Source of the DNA: Bilabrum cf. latius
Lineage: Eukaryota > Bigyra: Bicosoecida > Bigyra > Bicosoecida
Direction: 5' to 3'
DNA: 64,000 nt
Assembly (NCBI GenBank): GCA_965178125.1
Contig: OZ237743.1
Location: 1,302,001-1,366,000, forward strand
Each line of letters opens with the position of its first letter. The first letter of the stretch is position 1. The notes beneath the pieces are model-generated. The model worked only from the letters and a program-made list of their open reading frames with translations. It searched no databases and was not told the origin of the DNA. Positions 11,401-22,987 of this stretch are shown here, piece after piece. The position numbers were made by a program, and so were the translations under genes.

Positions 11401-14400
11401 GAGTCGTCTCCACAGGGGACTCCTGGCCTGCTGCCCCCCCTGGTGGACCTGGAGGCCCTGGAGCAGGAGGCGCTCGGAGGGTCTCCGCGCGGGACCCGTG
11501 GCCTCGACGGAGAGGGGGAGGGGGAGAGGGAAGACCCCCTCCTGGCCTTTGCATTCCAGGCCCTGTCCGGAGACATCGCGGAGGGAGGGCTGGGACTCAA
11601 GGCCGGGGATGCGGCGCTGACGGACGCAGACGAAGCATCCGATGCTGCAGCTGCCATGGAGCGGGCCTTCCGTGCCGCGATCCAGCGGAAGCCAGATGTG
11701 GGCGAGGTCGGCCCTGACAGTGACAGCGACGGCGGGGAGGAGGGAGGCGGGCAGCTTGGAGGAGCGGGTGCAGGGAATGGTGGGGAACACTTCAGGCCCC
11801 CAGCCGCAGCAGCCGCCGAGGTGCGTGCCAAGACGGCCCGCAGCGTGGCCACGACTGCGCTTCACGCAGCGACAGCCGGCATCGGAGCCGCTGAGGCTGA
11901 GGCCGCTCGCCGAGAGGTGCGACTGTACCGCATGCTGGGGATCGTGCCCCGGCGGCAGTCAGTGCTGGTCATAGGGGAGGCCCCCTCGGCGCTGCAGCAG
12001 CTCTCCGGGGCGCTGACACCCGCCAACATCGCGGCGGCCAAGCACAGCAGCAGAGGGGCTGCCGAGGCCGGGGCTCGGCGGACAGCTGTCGCGGGTGCAG
12101 GGGGCGCGGCCGGTGCCAGTGGCCGGCGGGTGTCTCAGGTCTCGCAGCTGTCCGGGCTCATGCCTGGACGGGCCTCCCAGGGCGGCGTGGCGGCGGCGCT
12201 GTTGGGGCTGCCGGGCGGGGGCCGGGGCCTGGCTGGGCTGCTGGGGCAGAGGGGCAGGTCGGGGTCAGGGGCAGGCCCGGGGGAGAGGGCGGACCGAGGG
12301 GCCATCGACCACGCGCAGCTGCCGGGCATGTACGCGGTGCTAAACCGGAACAGGGCCAAGCACGGGGGCGGTAGCAGCGGGCAGGGCACGGGCAAGGGCA
12401 CGGGCGCCTTTGCCCTGCTGAACAAGGAGGGGATCGAGGCGGCGAGGGCGCCTGGGAGCGCCGTCCAGCAGAGCCACACGGTGACGGCTCTGACAGAGAG
12501 AGGCAGCCGGGCAGCCAGGGCGCAGAAGCGTCGCACCGTGAATGCGCATGGGGCGACGGGCAAGGGGAAGAAGGGCAGGAGGGGGTCAGTGCTGGGCGGG
12601 GCACAGCCGGGTCAGCGCGAGGACGCGGATGCAGCGGCAATCGAGGCCTCAGGTGGCAATGCGAGCGTTGCGCTCGGCCGGCTCGTCGCTGCGGGCGGGG
12701 CCCTGGAGGAGCGCGCGGTGCAGCGGCGCATCGATGAGCGAGGCCTGCCCCGTCGCACGCCCTCGCCCGAGCCGCTGCTCCCATACACGACGCGGAAGCC
12801 TGCCCCGGAGCCTAACCCTCTGCCCACGATGGAGGAGGTGCGGCAGGAGCTGGACCAGCAGGGGTCGGCCGCCGTGGGCAAGATGCTCCGGCAGCACCGC
12901 AGCGAAGTGGCGCGGGCGAACCACGCGATCGAGAAGAGTAGGAGGCGGATCACGGGCGCGGGTGCAGATGGTGAGGTGCTGGAGGGGCTGTACGACGAGG
13001 AACACGAGGATGGCCAAGGGCTGGAACAGGGCTCTTCCATCTTCGGGTTTGGAGAGGAGGAGGAAGAGGGCGAGGGGGGTGGGCCTCATGGCCTCGGAGA
13101 GGTAGACGGTGGAGAGGGGGGTGCGAGCGGGAGGCACGCGGCGGTGCGGCTGCCGAGCGGCCGTCTGGTCAGCGGGGATGGCACCTTGCCTCCGGGGCAG
13201 AGCCTGCGAGAGCTCTCGGTGCTGGACCAGCAGGCGGTGCGTGCCCTGCGGGACCGAGTGGCTGACGAGCAGTTCCTCGCATGGATGCAGCTGAGTGGGC
13301 TGGCGGGGGACGAGGGTGAGGCTAGGCGGATGGCCGGCCTCGAGACGGGCCCTCGGCGCTCGCACGGGCAGAGGGGGCTGCTCTCACACCCGTCCGAGCG
13401 AGATGTCGGGCGGGCGCTCGTGCCGATGGGGCGGGAGAGCAGATTGACGCAGGGAACAACGGGCTCCATGGGGACGGCAGGGACCGATGGAACTGCTGGT
13501 GGAGGAACGAGAGCTGCTGCTAGGCATGGAGTGGACGGCAGGGGGTCGGCAGGGAGCCTGCCCTCGCGCGGGGGTGGCGGTGTGGGCGATGGCGGGGAGT
13601 CGGTCGGGGGTGGGAGGAGGGGTGGGGGCCTCGCAGGCGGGCGCATTTCTAGGGGACGAATGCTTCGCGTGGCATCGGCGCGCACCAAGAAGGATGGCGC
13701 AATCGGAGAGGCAGAGGCAGGTGTTGGGCAGGAGATAGCCAACCGCCCGCGGCCTCCCGCCAGCAAGCCCGCCTGGAACCGAGCAGCAGGTGGCGGCAGG
13801 TCCCGTGCGCCCACCGGGACGGTTCCCATGGGGCAGCCACCGCCCTCGGGTCAAGGTGCTGGAGGCCCGCCCTCTGTCACAGCTGCCACTGAGGACATGA
13901 TCAGGCGCGCGCTGTGGGAGCGGGCGGGGGAGGGGGCATCGGATGGGCACGACGGGCATGACCATGGCGAGGGTGAACAGGGAGGGCAAGGAGAAGCGGG
14001 GGCTGCTGCGGCACGCAAAAAGAAGGGCAAGCGAATGGGTAGGGGCAGGGGCAAGGGACGATTCATCGCAAAGACTGCGTCAGAGGGGCTGGAGCGGTTG
14101 CATCCTGGGCTGGAGGGCGTGAACGAGCGCGATCTAGGGGCCGGGGATCGGTTCGAGCTGGCTCGGGTGAGGGCAGACCAGCGGCTCGGCAAGACCCTGG
14201 ATGCCCTAGCGAAGGGCAGGGCTGACGCGCTGTGGCATCGCATGGGCGCGCTGAGCACCGTGCTGGGAGACGGGTCCTCCAGGGAACAAGGGTCCGGTCT
14301 AGTGGCACTGGACCTGGCGCAGGAGAGCCTGGTGATGATGCGGGTACAGGCAGAGGTTGGCCGGCTGGCCGATGCAGAGGCAAAGAGGGCGGGACTCGGG

Positions 14401-15660
14401 TGGTTTAGACACCTCCTTCGCGTGCTAGTCTCGCAGCAGGCGCCGGGTGACGTGTCCCCCGCCCAGCGCTTGATCGTGCACCGGCTGGCACAGGCCCTCC
14501 GCATCAGCTCCACGCACGGCTCCAAGGCTCGCATCGCAGCCTCGGCGCACCCGCGGAAGCTCCCTCTGACCCTGCTGGGCGGACTGCTGGATGCCTTGGA
14601 GCCGCAGGAACTGGTTCTCCCCGGCGTGCAGCTGACCCTGGCGTTCCTGCGGCGCGCCATGGCTGTGCCCTTGCGCGTGTGGACCGCCATGCACGCAGCG
14701 AGAGGACAGCCCCCACCGTGTGAGGCAGTGCTGCAGCGGCTGTACCTGGAAAAGGAGAGAATCGCTGCGGAGGCGGCGCGAGGTGCATCTGCCGGAGCCA
14801 TGGGGAAGTCCAGTGCAGGTGTTGCAGCCGTGAAGGACGCAGCCCCTGTGGCAGGGGCATTGCCTTCAGCCCGGGGCCAGTGGGGGGCACAGGAGGACGG
14901 CTGGGCGGCGAGGGAGACAGGGCGGAGGCTCCTGTCGCTGCTTGGGGAACAGGGGCCGGCCATCGACCTGTCGCCGGGCAAGCAGGGCAAGAGGGGCAGT
15001 GATGGGAGGGAAGGCAAAATCGCGGCAGGGTTCGGGTTCACCGGCAGCAGCGGTCGCGGGGCCATTGCTGGACATTCGCTGCAGGCCTCCACCTCCCCTA
15101 TCGGCGGTGCAGCGAGCACGAAACAACCGGCAGAGGACCTGCTGCATCGCACTGGGAGTGCCGCTCCTCGAGACATCCACAGCGAGCTGCGCGCGCGGCA
15201 GGCCATCCTGCAGGGTGCCGCCAGTGGTGAAGCCCGCGCCATGGCCGCCAAGCCGCCCTCTCCCGCCCTCCTGCTGCAGCGCGAGTTTGACGCCTTCTAC
15301 GACGCCCTGCCCAAGGTGCCCAAGATACTAGCTTCACCGCTCAAGCAGAGGCAAGCGGGTGCAGGCAACGGCGGTGCAGACGACGCACGGCCCGGCCCGC
15401 CGCCCCGACCAGGGATAAATGCAGTGCATGCAGGTGCAGGTACAGGTACAGGTGGCTCGAGCCGGGACTCGCCCCCCGTGCCGGCCCGGCGGCAGGGGAT
15501 CCTGGACAAGCTGGGGCCCGAGGACCGGGCGCTGCTCCCCAGGGCACTACGGGAGGAGCTGGACGGGACTGTACTGCGGCGGGTGAAAGAAGAGATCGGG
15601 CTAGGGGGGCACTTGCTCGGGGAAGAGGTACAGGACCGTGAGGGTGCGGGGGCCTCGTGA
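5482..15660 (+). CDS. Giant low-complexity protein, 3392 aa, 9 in-frame UAG
   Basis: With UAG as sense, one frame is open from ATG 5482 to TGA 15658-15660 (10.2 kb, no intron needed). In-frame TAGs lie at 5572, 5749, 7093, 7390, 8203, 9946, 10576, 11080 and 11122; no TAA or TGA occurs inside. The N terminus is charged and helical (ARRLVARQAAERERRRWREA). Most of the rest is Gly, Ala, Ser, Arg and Glu rich and probably disordered, with acidic runs such as GEGEGEGKGKGDGEEEGE. More ordered, helix-forming patches occur near nucleotides 8450-8800 and 14100-14760 (for example SPAQRLIVHRLAQALRI). I recognise no family. Starts further downstream cannot be excluded, and real exon structure could be more complex. 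It is divergent from PEX7 with 249 bp between ATGs. Confidence 0.72.
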
Positions 15661-16344
15661 TGTTCTTGAACGCAGGCCTACGATCGGGGCGTCAGTAGCG
15701 GTTCACTGTGTCCATTTGAAAGGACATCTATTACCAATTGTATTAGGCTTTGTTGCTTTAATGTCCGGCCACAAACGATCATCATCAGGTCCACAAGCTA
15801 ATGCACAAAGGACAGCCGCAGCGATGGTTGCCCAAACCAATGAATCTGCCGAAGTTAACCATGTGCTGCGCATGAGCGGCATGAAGCAAAGTACCAGATA
15901 CATGTGTGTTGACAGATGTATTGAGGTCCAGAACGACCCAAAATTATGCGCATTTTAGCCCGGAGCAGCTTGATGTGCCACACGGTGATGTGACGCTGCA
16001 GTTGCAGTTGGCCGGATCGCAACAAAATAGCTGCACAAATCGACTGTATCGGGAACAAAATTCTCAGTTCGACGCCATCAAGTAAAACTTCATATATCGT
16101 TTGCTTGATTTCTCGCTTAGGAGCGGCTAGAATATCGTTTTGCTTCCCTACTACTGATTTTGAGCTGTGACGGTCGTCAACTGCAACCAGTGACATGGCA
16201 TAGCAAAAAAAGGGCGACGCTGCTACTGAGGTTCAGTGTAGATGTCCACTCAGTCATATGTATGATCAAGCTGGGACGATGAAGGAATAGACCGGAACGG
16301 ATGTTAGTGCGTCTCTAGAAGCCGACTTCTACAAGTTCAACCCC
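15661..16344. other. Lower-GC spacer with a doubtful small ORF
   Basis: Between the TGA of the giant gene and ATG 16345. The GC content drops clearly. On the minus strand a 113-codon frame runs from ATG 16196 to TAA at 15855, and another minus frame near 15703-15903 encodes a hydrophobic stretch (LVWATIAAAVLCALAC) ending in TGA. A spliced minus-strand gene joining the two is conceivable, but I could not find junctions that keep phase, and no family is recognisable. Confidence 0.3.
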
Positions 16345-18675
16345 ATGCTAGCGATCACCAGCGTGACGGCCTCGGATTATGCGGCATGCAAGATGGGGAA
16401 TGTCAACGCACCGAGGTCTGGACGAGGAAATTCCTCATTCCATCAAAATTGCAGGTCGCCAGCGTCACCACAAAGCAAAGGCTCGGGGCTCAGACCCGCA
16501 GGGGGCCTGGCCCAGTTTATGCCACCGCCGAGCAGAGGCTTTCATCATCGGCAATCGGGGCCCGACGAGGGCAAGGTAGGCAAACGCACAGCAAAGGCAA
16601 ATGTTGACACGATCCTTGCCCTGAGGAGACACCTGAATCGACTGGGTTCAGAGGTGAAGCGGCTGCACACCGGCAAGTGTTACATTTGCGGGGAATGGGG
16701 ACGTGTCGCTCGCCGCACGTGCTGCTCCGCCACTCGGCACTTCGAGTGCGAGTGCGAGTGGCAGAGACAGAACCCCGACAAATGGACACTGGTGGCGCGA
16801 GTAGATCCCGCCGCAGAGGCCAAACGCAGGCTTCAGGATCGCCGAAAGCAGGAGCGGCGGGCAGCGGCCACGTCATCATGTGGCCAGCCCATCGATAGCC
16901 GATCGAATCGAGCCCAGCTGGGTGCCAACGATGCGAAGAGTACATCAGGGCCATTAAATGCTTCATCGCGTGGCTCGGTGTGCTCTTTGCACCGGAGTGA
17001 CTCGCTGGAGATCGTGCTGGCAGCGCGTGGACTGGGCGTGGCATGCCGCGGGCCAGCAGCTACCGCAACAAGATCTCGTCCCTCTACTACCACGGACAGA
17101 GCATCTTCAATGGTCGACAAAGAACTGATAGCTGCAGCCCGTGGCTGGGAGTACATGAAGGTGCCTGCGTCACCCACGGATGCTGCCTTCCTGCGCATGG
17201 TGAGGGCCATGCACGGCCAGGGGGTGCAGCTCTTCCAGGTGCTCCCTTGTTCCCTGTGCAAGGAGCCGTGGCTCGTGGTGCCTGCCAGAGGGGACTTCCG
17301 GCCGCTTCTGCCGAGCGAATTGGCAGAGCTGGAGGACCAGCGGCACGATGAGGCCATGGAATCGTATGTGCCCATCACCGAGGAAGATGTGCTGCAGCAA
17401 GCGGGTGCGAGCGGTGCTCTGGAGATGGAGGGCGAGCCCCCTGCTTGCAGCTACGGGGCATTTCTCCAATGGATGGGTGTTTCGTCTGCTGCTGGCATGG
17501 TTGGAACCCTGCTGGCCCTGCTGGTATTCCTGTGCCTCCCGGTTGGGCTGCTGGCAGCCGCGTGCATGGAGCAGCGCAACGATGCGAACGATGACACCAG
17601 TGAGACAGAAGTTCTGGCTCTCTGCAGTGCTATTGGTCTGTGTGGCGGGGTCCTATTGTACGTGGTAGGCAGGTACACGATCCGGTGGCTGGCAGCGGCC
17701 AGGTGCAGGTGTAGCAGGTGCTGTCCAGGCTGTAGGGGCTGCTGCTCCTCGCAGCAGCACAGCCCAAGCCCCAATGGCACCTTCCCCTAGCTAACCGACG
17801 AACAGAATGTAGAGCGGGCGAGGAATGTTGCAGAGCTGGAAGAGCTGGTGGGCAAGCACATGGCTGGGGGGCGCGGACGAGCCCAATCCACCTCTGCCCT
17901 GCCCGATGCCGATGCAGAGAATGCTCGCCCAGTGGAGGCTGCTTCTAGCCGATGCATTCCTATGGACTCTGTGTCGACCGTTGTGGCAGTATCCACGCCT
18001 AGCAGCACCTCTGGAAGTCTTGAATAGAAGGTCGGCTGCGGCGAGGACTCTGCGGCCACCGTCCGTCTGCACTCGTTGGACTCAAGCGGGCCAGGTCGCG
18101 CCGGGCCTGCGGCTGACCCCCAAGGTAGCTGCCTCCGAATTAAGGTCCCTGCTTCCAGCATTTAGGTCCCTACTTCTAGCACCGATCCGCTGGAGCAGGC
18201 CAGGGCAGTTGCGCATGCCAGCGCCCTGCAGCCATCCAGGCGTCGGGCTGCGGCTGACTCCGACGGATCTGCAGATAGACTGCAGCCGCATGAGCTGTCC
18301 ACGCCGCAGCCAGGAGCCATCGGCATCCAGCAAGCGCTGTCAAGCGGGGTGATCAGCCCGGGGGTAGCCGCAGCTTTGGCTGGCCTGCAGTAGCTCCCTC
18401 CCCCGGCGGTTGAGCAGCGAGATCCTGGCAGTCATCTTTCGAGTTCAGCCTGCAGGGTTCACGCTGTGGTTGCCTCTGGCAGTCCGATGTCAGGCAATCC
18501 GGAATTGGAATGCACAAACGGGATTGCCCCAACTATACAAGGGGTAGATGCTGGGGCAGTGCAGTCAAGTATACAGACTGGATCTTTGGGCAGAGGCCGT
18601 GATTGGGTATCGAGGGCAAGGCAAGCTCAGCTGCGGACTCGAATACGGTCTGCGGGTGACGTCTCAGAGGCATGA
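16345..18675 (+). CDS. Cys-rich putative zinc-binding membrane protein
   Basis: ATG 16345 to TGA 18673-18675 (776 aa), with in-frame TAGs at 17788, 18025, 18163 and 18391 and no internal TAA or TGA. A cysteine/histidine cluster at about residues 112-136 (CYICGEWG, TCCSATRHFECECEW) looks like a small zinc-binding fold. A second CSLC pair follows near residue 302. Two hydrophobic segments (VGTLLALLVFLCLPVGLLAA and LCSAIGLCGGVLLYVVGRY) are likely transmembrane helices, followed by a Cys-rich juxtamembrane stretch (CRCSRCCPGCRGCC) that could be palmitoylated. The remaining 300 residues past the first UAG are Ser/Ala rich. No family is recognised. The cysteine-rich part lies before the first UAG, so a standard-code reading would keep the domains but lose the tail. 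Confidence 0.6.
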
Positions 18676-19007
18676 CTGAAGAATTCACACCAATGAATAG
18701 AACTGTCCATGCAGGGGAAGCACATACCAGAACTTGTTCCTGCACCCGCGCACACCATCCACCCCTTGGATCTTTTTCTTCTATGAGGCAAGGGGTACCT
18801 ACCTAACCCCACAGACCGGGCAGGTGGTCTGGATTTGGAACGGCTCCGAATGATCGGATCAGGACTAACAATTATTGCTAATTACAGTGAAGACTGGATC
18901 GTGCCGGAGAATGCCTCATTAGCTCGGCTTTGTGCAAGGTAGCCAGCACACGAACCCAAGGTACTACTAGTATCCCGCATCCCTATCCTGCGCGCGTCAC
19001 ATCTGGA
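18676..19007. other. Convergent intergenic spacer
   Basis: About 330 bases between the TGA of the cysteine-rich membrane protein gene (+) and the TGA of the unknown minus-strand gene. It holds both 3' ends. I see no further gene or clear polyadenylation signal. Confidence 0.5.
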
Positions 19008-20606
19008 TCAATCGGACTCCAACGAGCTCCAGCTCGCCGTCATGGCTCGTTCCTGCTCCTGCTCGTGACCAGCCGACCAATCATCATCCCGCCGACGATC
19101 GACATCCTCTCCTCTTACCCCTGCCTGATGCCTCCTGTACTGCTCCCTCAGCTGGGTCACTTCTCTCTTCATAGATTCCATCGTGCCTGGCCCTGCCGTG
19201 CCGTCTCGGTCCCGGTCCACGTCCAGCCCGGCACCTGTCATGAAGCTGGCACCGGCCGGCTCCAAACCAGCCGACACCGTCCCCATATCCCCGCCGTCCA
19301 CCACACCAGCACTCTGCAGCCTTGCCTGGTCTCTGACCATCTGTCGGATAGAGGCACCGACCTGCACATGCATGGCATTGTGGTGCTCCGCGCTACTGCC
19401 CACGCTGCCCCTGCCCCGACCCCTGCCCCCACTCCTGCTGTTGGGAGTGCTGCTGCTCCCAGTCCCCCCGATCCCCACGGACCCCTGCTCATCCATCATC
19501 GCCGCCGTGTCACCTACACCGCCGGTCAGGTCAACGACGCCATCGAACACGTCTCCGTCTCCGGCCCCGAACCTGCCGCCACTCCCGTTTGGTCTTTCAG
19601 TGCTCCTGCCCCGCGAGAACGATTCCCCGAGGAATGATCCCCTCAGCATGGACCGTCTCATCGCTGATGCCTCGCCCGCCCCGCAGCTCCCGTTTGTCAT
19701 CGAGCCCGAGTTACGTGATGCAAGCAGGCTTAGCACACCGCCACCGCTCTGGACTTGTCCGTTGTAGCACTCTAGCGCCGCACCTGCCGCGCCGCCTTTA
19801 CGCGTCAGCCGGCGCCTGGTGGACCCTGGTATCCCACCCGCCACGAGGTCAGTGGCACCGGTGGGCTGAGCGACGGTCTCGCGGTCCTCTTCCTCGTCCC
19901 GCTCCTGCTCACCGACGAGCTGCCCAGCAGCATTGCTAGCAGAGCCGCGATTGCGGAATGGCCTCGGTCTCTATGGCTTCTTCTTGCCACTTTCTTCGAC
20001 TTCGATGGGATCCTCACTGGAGTGGTAGCACTACGATGTGAACGCCGGCCCATGCGAGATCTCGCCGAGCCGTTTCGATACGTGCTCACCTTCTGGCCGA
20101 CCGCCCCCGGAGCTCGTGCCCAGGAACGATCCGCCACCTGACATGAAGCTCCCTGCAGTTGCACTCATGGCTGTCGCAGTTGTTCTTTTCAGCCCCATCA
20201 ACGAGCCCGCCTCACCTGTCCTGTCCATCGCTGTGGGGAGGAGCAGCCCGACCCGACCGCGGCCTCCGCGCTTTTGGCCGTTTGGTAGCGCCGAATCATT
20301 ATCAGAGCATGCTGGATTAACTTCATCAAAGCTTTTTGCTCCGCTGTCGGTAAGATCGACTGCTCGATGGCCCAGCCTTCCCTCGTACTCGGGCATCTCC
20401 AAGGGCAGGACTTGCTTGAGAAATGCCCGCTCTCTTCTAAGTTCTGCTAGTGATGCGCTCGCTTGCGTGTTTTGAGTGTCTACATGATCACTCTTCGCTG
20501 TGACAAACTCAGTAGACTGGTGCTTCCCTCCCGAACTGACGTGGCCCTGCGATGCCGATGGTACTGGAGCAGGTGAACTTGTTGCGAGCAGGTACGCGAT
20601 TTGCAA
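19008..20606 (-). CDS. Unknown coiled-coil family protein, tandem copy A
   Basis: The frame runs from about 20606 down to TGA at 19010-19008 (about 530 codons seen), through TAGs at 20031 and 19971. The true 5' end lies upstream: the frame has no convincing ATG, so one or more short 5' exons are likely. Shared with copy B are RRERAFLKQVLPLEMPEYEG followed by LGHRAVDLT near the N terminus, a Gly/Ser-rich middle with SFLG repeats, a basic helical block (SMKREVTQLREQYRRHQA) and a final TASWSS box. No known family is recognised. The duplication and the conserved boxes show it is a real coding gene. Confidence 0.55.
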
Positions 20607-21089
20607 AAGGCATATAGGATTGTTAGAGACAACTCTACATTTCCAATCAGTTGCATGATCATTCTGGGGTTCATGTTGCCTACAAGCGACCAGGCGGGCT
20701 GAAGTTGGGTCTTCGGTATCGGATTTTCCGTTCCGAACATGGAGCCTTACACCTGCGGATATTAAGAATTATTCAGATTACAATTCAACTGTGCCAGCAC
20801 TTATCCTATATGGCTGCCCAACAGGGTGAACTTGTTCACCCTCTTGGCCAAGCCATTTGTTGAACACTGCTAGGTGAGACACCCAGCCACCAAGCTTACC
20901 TGTTTGTATCATCTCATCATTGGAAGCTGATGCACAAAGTCCCATGCTTTGGCTAAATGGCGTATGCTTGTGCTATGGTTGGACAGTGCGTGAGGTCGCC
21001 AAGTTGGTCGCAATCCCGAACCGGAACTAACGAAACACCGTGACCGATTGCATCAATTTGCTCAATTACAACAGGTCGGTTTCAAATGT
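20607..21089. other. 5' region of copy A / spacer between paralogs
   Basis: No complete gene is supported. The minus strand should contain the missing 5' exon(s) and promoter of copy A. One candidate first exon starts at an ATG at 20740 and reaches a possible GTAGGC donor near 20680, but I could not confirm a phase-compatible acceptor. Confidence 0.3.
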
Positions 21090-22520
21090 TCAGTTGCTGC
21101 TGGACGAGCTCCAGCTTGCCGTGAATCTGCCGTCATCGCTGCTCTCCTACTAGTACCCCGCAGACAGCTTCCCCCCTGACCGCATCGCCGCAACTCGACT
21201 GGCACCCTTGCCTCCACGTGGTCCCTTCTCCCTATCCCTGGCCTGCTGCCTCTTCCATTGCTCCCTCAGCTGCGCCACTTCTCTCCTCATAGACATCACT
21301 GTGCCCGCCCCAGGCGTGATCACGCTCTCGGCGTCCATCTCGTCCAACTTGTCCGTATCGCGGCCTGTGCCGCGAAGGATCACCGAGCCGATCTAATTCT
21401 GGCTGGGCATGCCTCCTGCCTCATCATTGGCGTCTGCATCTGCGCCCCTGCCTGCATCGGTGCTGGCATTCCAGACTTGCTGCACCCTTGCTTTAGTCTG
21501 GGAATCCAGAGTGTCTGCTAGCTTTGCCAGCGCTGCGTTGCGCCGCATCAAGCTGCTGCACGCGCTGCTCCGTGCACTCCTCCCGTCCTCGCTGCACTGC
21601 TCCCCAGGCTCCTGGCGACTCTCCTCTCGTTCTGCATCATGTTCCCCGCCCACTTGGGGGACAAACAGAGCTGACCCCCGCCCCGGGTCACCCAAAAACG
21701 AGCCACCCAGGAATGAACCACCCAGAAACGAGCCGCCCATCAAGGAGGCGCTGCCTACCCCCGCGCTGCCGCTGCCCTCCTTGGGTCTGCCCTAGCCCTG
21801 ATGCAGCTTGCCACTCCTCTCTATCTAAGACGCGCCGGACTGTTCCCTGGAACCAGAGGTGCTAAGTTCCTCGGTGCCGTTGTGCTGGCGGGACTGTTCC
21901 TTGGTGCTGTTGTGCTGGCCAACCATTCCTGCGCCTGGCCTCTCCTTGCTTCCTTTGCTGTCCGTGCCGCCGCTGGTCTAGCTGCCATCCGCAGACCCTG
22001 ACCCTGTGTGCTCTATGACAGAAGCTGTAGGGCCTTCGCGCACTTGGGCATCTTCATCCACAACTGACAGCACGCTCCCCCCCCGCCCCAGATGTGCCCC
22101 GTCGAGTTGCATGTGGGAGCCGCCCCCACCCGAGGATGCGAGGCTGCGGATTCTACGGGGATCGAAATCGCCTGCTTGCGTAGTGCAGCTGTCTATGCCC
22201 AAGTCATCCGACGACGGCAAGTATCCCTTGCTGGCTTGTGGCGCACCATTCGATGCGGTCGGACGACTAGCAACACGCCTGGACCCCCCTTGCAAGCTGG
22301 GACTGTCTGGGTGTGCAGCCACGGTCAGGTCTATGGCGGCATGACCAAGCATCCCTTCGTACTCAGGCATTTCTAAGGGCAAAACACCACTCAAATGCAT
22401 CTGCTCGCGACGCAGATCCCTCCACTCGGCGCGTCGCCTTTGCCGTGCAGACTCGGCGGTAGATCTGTCGTCCTGCGAGCGGCAGCGGTCAGCAACACAG
22501 GCAAGAAGATGTGTAACCAA
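21090..22520 (-). CDS. Unknown coiled-coil family protein, tandem copy B
   Basis: Paralog of copy A. The frame runs from about 22520 (probable acceptor before GACGAC near 22490) to TGA at 21092-21090, through TAGs at 21978, 21825, 21792, 21393, 21150 and 21147. It has the same VLPLEMPEYEG and LGHAAIDLT boxes, three tandem GGSFL repeats, SMRREVAQLREQWKRQQA, and the final FTASWSS box. The two adjacent TAGs at 21152-21147 align with GAG-CAG or CAG-GAG codons of copy A, just before the shared C-terminal box. A candidate first exon (ATG 22969 to a GTAAGA donor at 22842) encodes a hydrophobic leader, but its phase does not fit the simplest acceptor. Function unknown. Confidence 0.55.
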
Positions 22521-22987
22521 GAAATGTTTATCTTAAGACATGCACAGTATTTCTCGTGGCTTTTGCTGTAAGAGGAAATACGTTTGATTTGCCGCGCCTC
22601 TTGGCTTCGATTTGGCTTCGTCTCGGTCTCACTGGCTTTGATTCCGATTGTGTACTCGCTGTGAGCGGTAAAAGAAGGGATCGACGCAAGCTGGAAACAT
22701 TACGCAGAGAGCATGGCATGCGCCGCGGGCAGCCAGAAAGCCATAGATAGGCAGCAGGCTGGAAATATTGAGCAGAGATCGACGCAAGCTTGTTCAGAAA
22801 CACAAAATCTATTGCAATCTTCACGTAGTGTATAGATCTTACCAATTTCTACGTTCGGATCGGATTCACTAATAGCAGAGGATCCACATAACCCCATACA
22901 CGGCAACTTGAAGTACTGACGTAGGCCTAGTCGAAATCGCAGCAGCACGATGACGACGACTGCTGTCATTGTTGGTCGCAAGTATGG
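22521..22987. other. Spacer holding the 5' end of copy B
   Basis: Between the visible frame of copy B and the TGA of the next minus-strand gene. It includes a candidate hydrophobic first exon at 22969-22843 ending at a GTAAGA donor. Nothing else is supported. Confidence 0.3.

Noticed and set aside
13851-15251. Long minus-strand open frame opposite the giant gene
   Set aside because: GC-rich sequence leaves long antisense frames by chance. It is Arg/Pro/Ser/Cys rich with no domain; similar shadows lie opposite most genes here.
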